Source of the DNA: Diplodia intermedia
Lineage: Eukaryota; Ascomycota; Dothideomycetes; Botryosphaeriales; Botryosphaeriaceae
Length of the DNA: 64,000 nt
NCBI GenBank assembly: GCA_021495925.1
Contig: JAKEKT010000023.1
Location: forward strand, 310,001-374,000
Direction: 5' to 3'
The notes beneath the pieces were generated by a model. That model was not told the DNA's origin and searched no databases. It was given only the letters and a program-made list of their open reading frames with translations. The position numbers were made by a program, and so were the translations under genes. Below are positions 21,069 through 30,945 of the stretch, one piece after another. Each line of letters opens with the position of its first letter. The first letter of the stretch is position 1.

Positions 21069-21925
21069 ATGAGCTTCCCAGGCATGATGCCGGGCGGTAG
21101 CCCCATGGGCGCCAGTATGCCTGGCCAGAACCCCCAGGGCATGAGCGAGCAAGAGCAGGCTATGGTCAAGGCTGTGCGTATACCCTCATAACCCTGTTCG
21201 TCTTCAAGGAGCACAGTTCCCATGCCGTTTGCTGTGGACTACAGTGTGCTGCGCTTCTTCGCGCGATTCGCAATCGGCGAAGATCATTGCTGACATGCGC
21301 TTTTTCCCGCTTTCCAGATGCAAGCAGGCATGGAGTCCTGCGCGACCAAGCTCGTCATGTCCGGCGTCGCGGGCGCCGGTATGGGTGCCGTCTTCGGCCT
21401 CTTCATGTCCAGCGTACGTTCCTCCTGCCCCGTCCCGTAACCTCTGCGGGGTCTCTCCGACCTCCAATGCCCGAAACCCACCCTCTCCACCTCATACGAC
21501 CGGACAAGAGCAGCAGCGGGCACCACCAAACAAAACAAAACAACTGACACGGCGCAACACACCTCCCACAGATGCGCTACGACACCTCCCTCACGCCGCA
21601 GGGGGCCGAGATCGCCAAGCTGCCGCTGCGGCAGCAGCTGCGCCAGGGGTTCCGCGAGATGGGCCGGGCGTCGTACAGCTCGGGCAAGAACTTCGGCCTC
21701 ATCGGCGCCGTCTTCTCGGGCACCGAGTGCGCCATCGAGGGCCTGCGCGCCAAGAACGACCTCATGAACGGCGTCGCCGCCGGCTGCATCACCGGCGGCG
21801 CCCTCGCCGCGAAGGCCGGCCCCCAGGCCACCGCCGTCGGCTGCGCCGGCTTCGCCGCCTTCTCCGCCGCCATCGACTACTACATGAAGCTGCCGCCGGA
21901 CGAGACGAGGAATCCGGTCATGTGA
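21069..21925 (+). CDS. TIM22: Mitochondrial inner-membrane translocase subunit Tim22
   Basis: Channel subunit of the TIM22 complex that inserts carrier proteins into the inner membrane. Exons 21069..21173, 21318..21413 and 21572..21925, with phase-0 introns of 144 and 158 nt; 184 aa, as expected for the family. The N-terminus is Met/Gly/Pro-rich. Tim17/22/23-family membrane segments include MSGVAGAGMGAVFGLFMSS, GLIGAVFSGTECAIEGLRAK, and two Gly/Ala-rich helices ending AAIDYYMKLPPDE. Cysteines in ESCATK and TECAIEG match the pair that forms a disulfide in yeast Tim22. There is no cleavable presequence, as usual. A (GT)n run begins 5 bp after the stop codon. Confidence 0.95.
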
Positions 21926-22700
21926 GAGCGTGTGTGTGTGTGTGTGCGGAATGAGAAGAAGCAGTGGGGCGAAGGGAGCAGCGTTGTTGAAGCTGAAGAA
22001 TCGGGATTTGATGGAAAAATTTTGGAGGGGATGAGGTTCCCTCGGAATATATATGCGTGAGCATTTGCTAGAAGGGGTGGTACAGGACTCTTTTCTCCGT
22101 AAAGGAAGAACAAAGGCGTTCCGGCGGCATTGGGAAAGATACGGCATATGGCGTTCACGAAAGATGGAAAAGAGATGATGATTTTTGACGAGTAAAGAAG
22201 GGTTGTACTAGTATGGGACCAGAATCGACTCTCCGTTATTTCATCCCGTTCTCCCATGCTGATTTAAGCTGAAAATGGGTGCCGCGGCTGAGAGCTAGAG
22301 CATAACATTGTGAGAGTATAGGCAAGGTGGTAGACAAATCATTGTCTCGAAAGCTCTGAATTGTTGAATACGGAGGGAAAAGCCCGATAGCCGTTTCTGG
22401 AGCTCTAAGCAGGCTGTGTACGATTTGCACATGATTTCGTGACCATGGCTAGCATTGACCTCAAGATGTTGAAGGCGACGCCATCCAATCCTCTAGCTTG
22501 AGCGTTGAGTGACTTGCATAAAAGGAGATTGATATAGCTGGCAAGCAAGCAATCTCACTTGTCTAGTGGTAGACCAGCCTAGTCCCCAGCAATATTTCGT
22601 CATTCCATTTCAGGAGTGCGAGATCAAGTGGCTGCTTGTGATCCACCACTTGATTGAGTTAATCGCCATAGCCCGGCGCAAGGCAAACCTCCACCTCTCC
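21926..22700. other. Convergent intergenic region TIM22/SEN2
   Basis: 775 bp between two 3' ends. It contains a short (GT)n microsatellite at 21930-21946. Nothing else recognised. Confidence 0.5.
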
Positions 22701-24011
22701 TCAGCCCCTCATTCTGTTGGCGACCCATCTCCTGAGGACAAACTCCCTCACCTTGTACTTGCCCAAGAATTCCCCGATGTCCTTGACCGGTCCCTCAATC
22801 GGCGGCGGCACCTCCACATACACCAGCACCAATGTCTTCAACACTTGACTCTGCACGCGGTTCACGCAATGCAGCCACCACCACGGATTCGACTCTTTCT
22901 TCTCCTGGTCCTTCCAGTACGGATCACTGTAAGACGGGACAATGTGAACCGCGAACTCTGCGTGGGAGAAGACGGGACCGCGGTTGTAGATCATGTAATC
23001 AACGGAGAATTTGACGCCGTCACGAACGACCCAGCCGCGGCTGCGGAAATGGTGGTAGACGACGTACTTGAGAAGGAAAGGGTCGTCGGGCCTGACCTGA
23101 AGGGCGGACGATGGCGGGAAGTACGAGAGTGAGCGACAGAGTTGGAACAGCTGCAGAGGTTCGACCGTCTTCTTTGTACGGGCCGCAACGACTTCGAGCA
23201 CGCCGAGTCCGTACGTCAGGAAGAAGGCCTCCTCGAGAGAGAGTTGGAGATGTTCTTCGTTCTGGATGGGTTCGTCCAAAGCAAGTTCTTTCGATACATT
23301 TGCAGACTTTTCGGGCTTCTCCGCCGACTGAAGGTTGTCTGGGCCGTTGTCCAGGACGGAAGCTCCGCTGGCCAATGTTGCAGTCGCAGAGTTTTCCGAG
23401 ACAGTAGACTCCAAAGTAGCCTCGTCCGCCAGCTTCCCCTCCTTCCTCAGCTGCTCCTCAAGAGCTTCGCGCTCCTTTCGGGCACGTTCGTTCTTCATTT
23501 CTCTCCGCTCCTGTCTGCGCTTGTTTGTGTAGTCCTCAGCCTTGACCTGGCCAGACTCGACACCGCGCCGATGCTTCTCACGGTCAAGCCATGTAGGCTC
23601 GCTTCGGCTCAAGCTACCCTTCCCGAAGAAGCCCTGCTCCCATAGCGCACGCACACTCGCAGGATCTGTGACATGGACGGACCTAGTCTCATACGAGAGA
23701 TAGGCGACATGACGCTTCGGCGGATGGGATGCCGGCGGGTTGAAGTATTGCGAGCAGATGAGATAGGCAATGCGCAGCAAGGACAGAGGGTTGTGTGGAA
23801 CGAAGGCTGGCAGAGGATATGTCACGACTGGAAGAGGCTGGGCATGGAGCTTTGCATAGTTGGGCTTTCTCGGGCGCTGCGAAGCCGGCTTTGAATTGAC
23901 CTTGGATTCCTTGTGCGGCGCGCCCGTGCCGTTTGCTGCTGATTCTACGTTGCCATCTTCACGCTCTGCAGCAGGCTGCAGCGGAACCGAGCTTCCGGAC
24001 GAGTCGGCCAT
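22701..24011 (-). CDS. SEN2: tRNA-splicing endonuclease catalytic subunit Sen2
   Basis: Cuts the 5' splice site of intron-containing pre-tRNAs as part of the Sen2/15/34/54 complex. Single exon, 436 aa from the ATG at 24011 (MADSSGSS). N-terminal domain: NYAKLHAQPLPVVTYPLP and WEQGFFGKGSLSRSEPTWL, both typical of Sen2. Then a charged coiled-coil spacer. The C-terminal nuclease fold has HHFRSRGWVVRDGVKFSVDY, MIYNRGPVFSHAEFAV and VQSQVLKTLVLVYVEVP, giving the catalytic triad Tyr342, His350, Lys392 (counted by hand). In yeast the complex sits on the mitochondrial outer surface. Confidence 0.95.
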   Translation of the reverse strand: MADSSGSSVPLQPAAEREDGNVESAANGTGAPHKESKVNSKPASQRPRKPNYAKLHAQPLPVVTYPLPAFVPHNPLSLLRIAYLICSQYFNPPASHPPKRHVAYLSYETRSVHVTDPASVRALWEQGFFGKGSLSRSEPTWLDREKHRRGVESGQVKAEDYTNKRRQERREMKNERARKEREALEEQLRKEGKLADEATLESTVSENSATATLASGASVLDNGPDNLQSAEKPEKSANVSKELALDEPIQNEEHLQLSLEEAFFLTYGLGVLEVVAARTKKTVEPLQLFQLCRSLSYFPPSSALQVRPDDPFLLKYVVYHHFRSRGWVVRDGVKFSVDYMIYNRGPVFSHAEFAVHIVPSYSDPYWKDQEKKESNPWWWLHCVNRVQSQVLKTLVLVYVEVPPPIEGPVKDIGEFLGKYKVREFVLRRWVANRMRG

Positions 24012-25047
24012 AGTGCTGGTACGAATACTGCCAATCTTTGCAACAGATGTTAGCAAAAGCTCCAACAAAATGAGTGGTGAAATGTGTGGGTTGGAGCCAA
24101 TGTGATCAGATACCGTTGTAGTCTATGAAATCGAGACCACCATCGAGAGCGACGAAAGTCAGTGTCGCTCCCATTGTGGGAAATGAAATCTTGGTGTCAT
24201 CATATAGAGGGCAGGAATGCAGGTGACAAAGGAAAGGCGGGCTGACTCACCGAGATGGTAGGATTACGCAAGACGGCGCTAGGTGTCCATCAGGAAATGC
24301 CTGGCGACTCACGGATGCCAGCGGGTAGAGCCTTGTGGCAGAAGGGTGGATGTGGTTGCGACAACGGTGTCGGGGCTGCAAGTAGCTTACATGGTTGCAG
24401 TGATGAGATGACTGAGATCGAGGAAATTTGCGGAAAAAAAAGGTTGAGGGTCCGCCGCCTAGCGCCAAGCTAAACCCTTTCCAGCCAAGACGCCATCCGT
24501 CATCGTTCTCTCAACCCACGCCCTGCCCGAACATTGTTGCACCTCGTCTAGGTGGTTCTTGAATGAACTGAACCTGCGCGCCGTAAGTACCTATATCTTG
24601 TCTGGCTCTCAGTCACTCCTTACGATCACTACACTTCTTGCGGCAACCTCAGTGGCAAATTCCTAAACTCTGTGTCGTCATCGCTTTGGAGCTTCGCCGC
24701 ATTTCTTTTCTTATCTAATTGCACGAAAGGTGCTTACACCTGAGCTTGATCCGAGTTGTGCGTGGAGACGGATCAGCTAGCATTGTAACGGACGGAGAAG
24801 CTCTTATACAGACGCGCATGTGCTATTAAAGTGCTGACGAAGCGTCCGACTAAGAGCCTCCACTCCTCCATAACGTTGCATTAGCAGGCAGACCGACCTC
24901 TCTTCGTCTCTGGTGTTCGCGTTACACAGCATTTATCCGCTCTTGGCAGACACAGCCACCTAAAAATCTCAGACTCGGCTCCTAACTCCATTCGCACCAG
25001 TTGCTCACCGCTGCAAATTCCCATTACGTCGCAAGAGCCTAGAAATT
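24012..25047. other. Divergent region SEN2/AIM25
   Basis: About 1.0 kb between divergent starts. A good donor (GTAAGT) at 24583 inside otherwise non-coding pyrimidine-rich sequence suggests a 5'-UTR intron for the AIM25 transcript, but the acceptor cannot be fixed. No protein gene recognised. Confidence 0.4.
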
Positions 25048-26925
25048 ATGTCCCTGGTTCGGCTCTCAGCCCGGGCAGCAGCCCGCACAGGAAGCCTGCG
25101 TACACCTGCACGGACGTTGAGCACATCAGCGCCGCTTTATGCTTCAAGTTTAAGAAAGCCACGAGCGACTCATCAGTCGCCGCGAGGCGCCTTCCGGTTC
25201 TCACGGAAAACTCCAGCTCAAACACCGGCTGGACGTGCTGCTGCGGTCCCTGGCAAGAGCAATCCGAACCCGACTCCAGATCAGCCACACCAGCCGCCAG
25301 AGGAAACCCAGAATGCACCATCAAGAGTCGAAGCTGTATCTGCAGCTCTCCGCGAGAGTGCTGCAGCTTCAGACAGCAACCTACTAGCGCCTGTGAACAT
25401 TCCCGATGATCCTCACAGCGTCCTCAAGTCCGATCACCCGGCAATGTCAATATTAGCCAATTCTACCATCGTCGTTCAAAGACAATTGGAAATGATGAAC
25501 GTCCTCATGGGCTTCGAGCAAGCTAATAGATACGTCATCATGGATGGTCAAGGTAACCATATCGGATACCTGGCTGAACAGGAAAACGGATTCGGGGGCA
25601 CAATGGCGAGGCAAATGTTCAAGACGCACAGAAGCTTCACCACACACGTCTTTGACAAAAATGAGCGAGAAGTCCTAAGGGTAGGCCTTGCATTGCACCA
25701 ATTTCAAATGTCAGGCTGACATCTGTAGTTTCACCGACCTTTCAGTTGGATCAACTCCAAAATCCGCATCTACGACTGCATCAATGGCACTGACGAGCAA
25801 TATGCCTCTTCCGACGCCCTTAATGGCACAAGCGTCACATCACTTGTGTCCCAAACTTCCGCACAAGTCTCCCCGCTCCCACTCTCCGCCATGCGCATCA
25901 TCGGCGAAACCCAACAACAATGGGCGCCCCTCCGCCGCAAATACAACCTCTTCCTTGCCCGCGACTCTTCCACCATCCATTCTCTCGACTCACATATACC
26001 CGAACTCACTTCCGGAGACCTCCCCCTTTCCTCCTCCAAAGCTCTCCAACCAGCCCCGTCGTCCCCAAATCCTACCGCCGCCGCCGACCATCAATCCTTC
26101 CTCCAATTCGCCCACGTCAACGAGCCCTGGCTCTCCTGGGACTTCACACTGCGCTCAGACAGCGACCAGCTCCTAGGCAGCGTGAACCGCAACTTCGGCG
26201 GCTTCGCGCGCGAGATCTTCACCGACACGGGCGTCTACGCCCTGCGCATGGACGCCGCCGCGTTGGCGCAAGAGCCCCAGCATCTGATCTCGAACACCGC
26301 CGCCGCCGCTGCCGCTGCCCAACACCAGAATCCGGGAGATGCGGAGAAGAAGTCACTCGCGGAGCAGCAGCAGCAGCATGAGACTTCAGTACAACAACAG
26401 CAACAACCGGGAATGACCCTCGACCAGCGCGCCGTCATGCTCGCCACCGCCGTCTCCATCGACTTCGACTACTTCTCGCGGCACTCGGGCGCCGCGTCCG
26501 GCGGCTTCTTCGGCATGCCCATCCCCATCTGGTTCCCCGGCGGCGGCGGCGCGGCAGCGGAGGGCGCGGCGGCAGGTGGCGCGGCCGAAGGCGCCGTCAC
26601 GGCGGCGGCGGCGGGAGAGGGAGAGGCGGCTGCGGCGGCGGCTGCGGGCGCGGGCACGATGGTCGGATACGAGGCGATGCAGCGGGGTAGAGGAGGAGCA
26701 GGAGGGGGAGGTGCTGCGGACGATGCGAGCCCGGTCGCTAACGAACCGTGGGCTGGCGGGGCGCCGGGCCAAAGCGGCCAGCAGCAGGGCAACGAGGTCT
26801 GGGGAGAGCAGGATCCGTGGAGTGGTTGGGGCAAGGGAGATGGCGGGCCGCCGACGAGTGGTGGAAGCGGCGGCGGTGGTGGTGATGGGGGAGGTGGTGG
26901 GTTCGATTTCGATGACTTCTTTTGA
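25048..26925 (+). CDS. AIM25: Mitochondrial phospholipid scramblase-family protein (Aim25-like)
   Basis: Exons 25048..25680 and 25729..26925 with a 48-nt phase-0 intron; 609 aa. The N-terminus is a mitochondrial presequence (MSLVRLSARAAARTGSLR, TLSTSAPLY). Scramblase domain from about residue 140: ILANSTIVVQRQLEMMNVLM, GNHIGYLAEQENGFGGTMAR, FKTHRSFTTHVFDKNEREVL, then after the intron FHRPFSWINSKIRIYD, GETQQQWAPLRRKYNLFLA and LLGSVNRNFGGFAREIFTDT. The remaining about 200 residues are Ala/Gln- and Gly-rich low complexity ending GFDFDDFF. Yeast Aim25 is mitochondrial; lipid scrambling by this fungal subfamily is an inference from the domain. Confidence 0.88.
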
Positions 26926-27442
26926 GAGGTACTTTCTCCGCCTGGGCATTGTGCGCATTTTGAAGTTTGGTGGTGTCCTCGTAGCGTAGCACTCTCTCCT
27001 CTCAACCATGTAGATGCGATTCAAATTGATAGCTGGGACTGCATTCGCTAGAAATTGTGACAATTTCCAAGTCACTTCTTCCGAAGATTCAGTTACGGAT
27101 CTGGGGTCTCGAGCTTCTGGCCTCCACGGATATGTACTAGTGAGCGGAAGTCTAAGGATTATCTACAGACAAGGAGTAAGCACTTTTTGGGGGCTAGTTC
27201 CAAGACCGCAAAGAAAGCCAGTTCCTGATGCATATACTTTCGTGATTACACAAATCTACCGTCAAACGCCAGACCCGCTCTCTTAAGCAGCAATAGCAGC
27301 ATCCGCAAGGCAAACATGTCTTGGAACGCTACGGGAACGAGAAGAGAGCAGAACTCCACTCATGCATTCCTCCACCTTGAAAACTTCCCCCCCTACTCCG
27401 CCGTCCCTCAGACCCGTTCCTTCTTCCCCCCTCTTCCTCTTC
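26926..27442. other. Convergent intergenic region AIM25/UBC7
   Basis: 517 bp between two 3' ends. No feature recognised. Confidence 0.5.
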
Positions 27443-28070
27443 TCACAACCCCAACAACTTCCTGACGTTGTCCTTGACAATCTTCTCGTAATCCGCCCTC
27501 TTCTCCCTCCACATGCGCGCCGCGTCCACGTTCGCGGGGCTCTCGTCGTTGGGCTCGGCCAGCATGCTCATGACGGAGATGAGGATCTTCTCGACGCTCT
27601 GGATGGGGCTCCACCGCTCGGACGCGTGCTCGTAGTGGTTCGGGTCGTCGCCGGGCGGGTGCAGGATGGAGATGCACACGGTGCCGTTGGGGTAGACTAG
27701 CGGCGAACCACGCACACATTAGCCCTTGATACCACTGCAACCCTCCCAACATAACAAAAAGTGAAGAAGGAGGAGGAGAAGAACGGGCAGAAGGGAACAA
27801 CAGCAAAAACATACCGTTCGGATGCCACATGTCGCACAGGAACCGCATCGTCGGCGGCGCGAGCGGGTAGTCCTTGGGGAACTTGAGCTCGGCGGGGAAG
27901 ATGCCGCCGTCGAAGGGCGTGCCCTCGGGCCCCTGGATCAGCGCCTCCCACACGAACATGTCGTCCTCGCTCACCGGGCCCGCCGTGATGCCCTCGGGCG
28001 GGTCCGACGACAGCGCCTTGTACTCGTGGAACAGCCGCTTCGACGCGACGGAGGGCGTGGAGCCGGCCAT
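27443..28070 (-). CDS. UBC7: Ubiquitin-conjugating enzyme E2, Ubc7/UBE2G2 type
   Basis: E2 of ER-associated degradation. Exons 28070..27815 and 27696..27443 with a 118-nt phase-1 intron; 169 aa, close to yeast Ubc7 (165). The junction restores MWHPNVYPNGTVCISILH: the HPN tripeptide is 83-85 and the active-site Cys is Cys93. The acidic-loop insertion after it (PPGDDPNHYEHASERW) separates the Ubc7/UBE2G/Cdc34 group from other E2s. The start MAGSTPSVASKRLFHEYKAL is typical. The leader on the coding strand is an oligo-A/GAA tract directly before the ATG. Membrane recruitment would need a Cue1-like partner, not present here. Confidence 0.96.
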
Positions 28071-28704
28071 TTCTTCTTCTTTTTTTTTTTGCCTTTGTTC
28101 CTTTTTCTTCTTTGTTTTTTGCGCTTTTGCGTGGCGGTGGAGCGGTTCTTGTTGGCGGCGGCGGTGGAGGGGGCGGTGGTGGTGGTGGAGGTTGTTGGAG
28201 CGGCGAGGAGGGTGGTGAGAAGCGTTATTAAACGCAAAAGAGGACGGGGCCGAAAGTTTGGGGCGGAAAATAGGTTGGGAAGAAGATTATTGGTTGGGCC
28301 CGGGAGCGTGGTCGTCGCTCGGTGGTGAGAGTGTCGTGTCGTCGCGGCGGAGGGATAGCGCGGGGGCGGCGCGCGTCGTCATCCGGCGTTGACGCGGAGG
28401 TAAACTGATGGGACCCGCCAGGTAGGAACTGCGGGGATCAGCCGCAACTGAACGACCGAATTGATATTCCTAATGCACGTTGAAAATCATAAGATTCCGG
28501 GCAAGCAACAGGCGAAAAGGAAAGCACTGCTCCCTCTAATGTCCTTCAAACCGTGAATGTACCTGTACACGTGCTTTCTGTTTTACATGACCATTACCCA
28601 GCCCAAATTCTACTGAGCAAGACCCGATCTTATAAGATTCATCTTCTCTGCTCAAGCCAGTCCTCGGCTCCCCCCAAAGCACATACCTTCACCCTAGCAC
28701 ACGC
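28071..28704. other. UBC7 upstream region / bL27m 3' flank
   Basis: 634 bp. It contains an oligo-pyrimidine tract (A-rich on the UBC7 strand) next to the UBC7 ATG. No gene recognised. Confidence 0.5.
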
Positions 28705-29649
28705 TTATTTCTTGCCCTTCCTACTACGCAGGCCCCTCTTCTCCGCATTCTTCGTCTTCCTCGCCGACGCCTTCCGCCACGCCTTGAACCGATCGCCCGG
28801 CTTGAACTTGCTAACCTTGTCCGCCACGCCCGCGCGCTCCGCGATCCGTCCAATCTCCCAGTTGGCCTCGCGGTACATGTAGCCCGGCCGCAGCGTCAAG
28901 TTCTTCTCGGGCATCCTCTTCTTCTTGTTCGCCGGCACCTGCCTCACGTCCACGCCGGCCTTGTGCACCCGCTGCGTCAGGTCGTCGCTCCTCGCCGACG
29001 CCGCCGACTCGATCGTGGCCCGGGGCACCGCCAACATGCCCAGCCTCCGGCGGCGCGCGGCGTGTGGCGGCGACGGCAGCGTCTGCGTGCGCTCGAACGC
29101 GACGCCGATGTAGCGGCGCTTCGGGTGCCTTGCCGGGTCGCGGTAGTACTTGACGTAGCCGGACGCCGTGGCGTGGATCGTGTGGTCGCGGCCCATGTCG
29201 CAGTTCTCGCCTGGGAACCATAGCGTGCCGCGTTGGCGGAAGATGATGTTGCCGGGGACGACATATTGTTCTGGTTGTCATGGTATTGTTAGTGTCTTCG
29301 TTCAGGAATGCATGGTGGCGAGGGAAGGAAGGGTATCGGTGTGCGAATTGGTGATTGGGTGCTGTTCCATGTGGTTGCGGAAACTCGGGACGTGGGAGTA
29401 CGCACCGCCAGTCTTCTTCGCTCCCAACCTCTTGCCCGGGCCGTTCTTGGGGCCGTTGGCGCGACCTTGGGCCTGATGCGTGGCATGACGGACGAAAGTC
29501 AGGTTTGGCGACGAGGACGAGGCAGCGAGCGAGGCGCGGAGGACATCAAGGACGTTCAGCGAGGCGATGGGCGAGGTCGAGGCATGCGCCGCGCGTGACG
29601 ACGCAGCCAAAGCAGCCCGGAGGGGCGCTTGGGCGCGAGGGAGGAGCAT
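28705..29649 (-). CDS. MRP7: Mitochondrial large-subunit ribosomal protein bL27m (Mrp7)
   Basis: Exons 29649..29406 and 29270..28705 with a 135-nt phase-1 intron; 269 aa. Mitochondrial presequence MLLPRAQAPLRAALAASSRA. The L27 core is highly conserved: FVRHATHQAQGRANGPKNGP, GKRLGAKKTGEQYVVPGNII (the junction is within TG|E), FRQRGTLWFPGENCDMGRDH, TIHATASGYVKYYRDPARHP, KRRYIGVAF. A long basic C-terminal extension, usual in fungal Mrp7, ends RGLRSRKGKK. It acts near the peptidyl-transferase centre of the mitoribosome. Confidence 0.95.
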
Positions 29650-30702
29650 TGGGGGGTTGGCGGCCAGATGCGGGTGGTCGTGATGTCGTCGACACTACTG
29701 CTGGACCACCGGGAGTCCGCACCTCGCGAGATGTGAGCTCGGGGAAAGTTTCGAGGCTCGGGCTTGGCGGTTTTGCGTCCTCGTTTCTCAGGCCGCAAGC
29801 TCGCGTCACGTGCACCCGCGTCTCACAGCAGGCCCGCGGCTCGGCAGTGCGGGACGGGAGGCTCACCGCTCGGCTGGATGCTTCCGCCGGGACCTGATCG
29901 GCGCATGCTTCGTGTTGACTGCCGCCAGTGCCGCTGACTGCAAGACCTCGGCAATTCCTCCAGCTGCCGCCAACTTTATATGAAACTTACATCTCCAAAG
30001 GCTGGTGCGGCCACACAATGGTGCAGGTTGCATGGTTCGAACGACAATAATGCATAAATTCATTTCATGTAAGACTGGCTAAAGCGATGTCATCCGCCGT
30101 GAGCAACCTCTGTTCAGCAAAGACCGTAAGCAATCGTAAATTTTAAGTGAGCCAAGACGCCAAAACTCCCCCGCTGTATCATAAATCCACGGCCGGCTGT
30201 TTCTGCTACGCGATTCGGCTTGTTGCCTAGAGTCTGCCATTGGTCTGCCCGCCAGGACAGTAATGAAGCAGAGAAATACAGAGAGCATTAAAATCTGCAG
30301 ATCAATATAAAACCCACTTTCCACCATCCCAGGAGTTAGGATCCCTATCGTCGCGACCTTGTGCAGGATACATCAACATAAAGGAGTGGCGTTCGGCCGA
30401 GCAAGGGCTCGGAGTATCAGCGTCGGGGTTCGACGGACTTGACGGAGTTGTCGAAACACAACGTGAGACGACAAGGGCTCCAATGCCGTCAAGTGAGAAG
30501 CGGGAGGGAAAGTCCGGGCGAGAAGGAGTGGAGCATCGGGTTCAGCTTTCAAGCCGTCACGACCCGCTCTGTCGGCATGGTGTCGTCGGTGCTTCAAAAA
30601 CACGGTGTTCGGAATTTTCGGGGCGGAGCTGAACTGAACCCAAGCGTCATGGAAAACCAGAGGTATGCTGGACTGCGCTGTCTGTGATTTGCGTTGGTCT
30701 GC
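29650..30702. other. Intergenic, no recognised gene
   Basis: About 1.05 kb upstream of bL27m. Open frames give no recognisable protein. Confidence 0.45.
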
Positions 30703-30945
30703 TTAAGAGTCGGTCTTTCTCCGAAGAAGGGCCATCTTCAGTTGCAGGTAGGCCATGACAGCGGGATCGGAAGCGGACGACTGCTGGCGTTGTGTGTGGG
30801 CCTGCATGGAGCGACCGGGAACAGACAGGTTCCACGACTCGATGGAAGAGGCGTGCCTGGGCTCCAGGTAGGGGTGGGACCTTGAGGTCTTCCTGGACTC
30901 GGATCTCCGAGGCAAAGTCTGGATAGGTGCAGAGGGAGTCGTCAT
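30703..30945 (-). CDS. Possible small Ser/Arg-rich protein, 80 aa
   Basis: An ATG at 30945 in a good context (ACCATGACG) opens an 80-codon frame, MTTPSAPIQTLPRRSESRKT to the end MAYLQLKMALLRRKTDS. The upstream coding-strand sequence is CT-rich with TATA-like stretches, as in promoters and leaders of real genes in this window. The family is unknown. The frame stays open upstream to 31095, but the added residues look non-coding. It could be chance. Confidence 0.3.
   Translation of the reverse strand: MTTPSAPIQTLPRRSESRKTSRSHPYLEPRHASSIESWNLSVPGRSMQAHTQRQQSSASDPAVMAYLQLKMALLRRKTDS

Noticed and set aside
21930..21946. (GT)n run
   Set aside because: A short microsatellite in a 3' flank; no further significance.
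22560..22580. GTCTAGTGGTAGACC, resembling a tRNA A box
   Set aside because: No matching B box downstream and no cloverleaf.
24012..24068. N-terminal extension of SEN2 (LELLLTSVAKIG)
   Set aside because: Needs a TTG start; the ATG at 24011 gives a normal N-terminus.
27697..28070. 220-aa reading of the UBC7 first exon
   Set aside because: It reads into the intron; splicing restores the HPN motif and the active-site cysteine.
30020..30050. GGTTCGAAC, resembling a tRNA B box
   Set aside because: No A box, acceptor stem or anticodon stem at the right distance on either strand.
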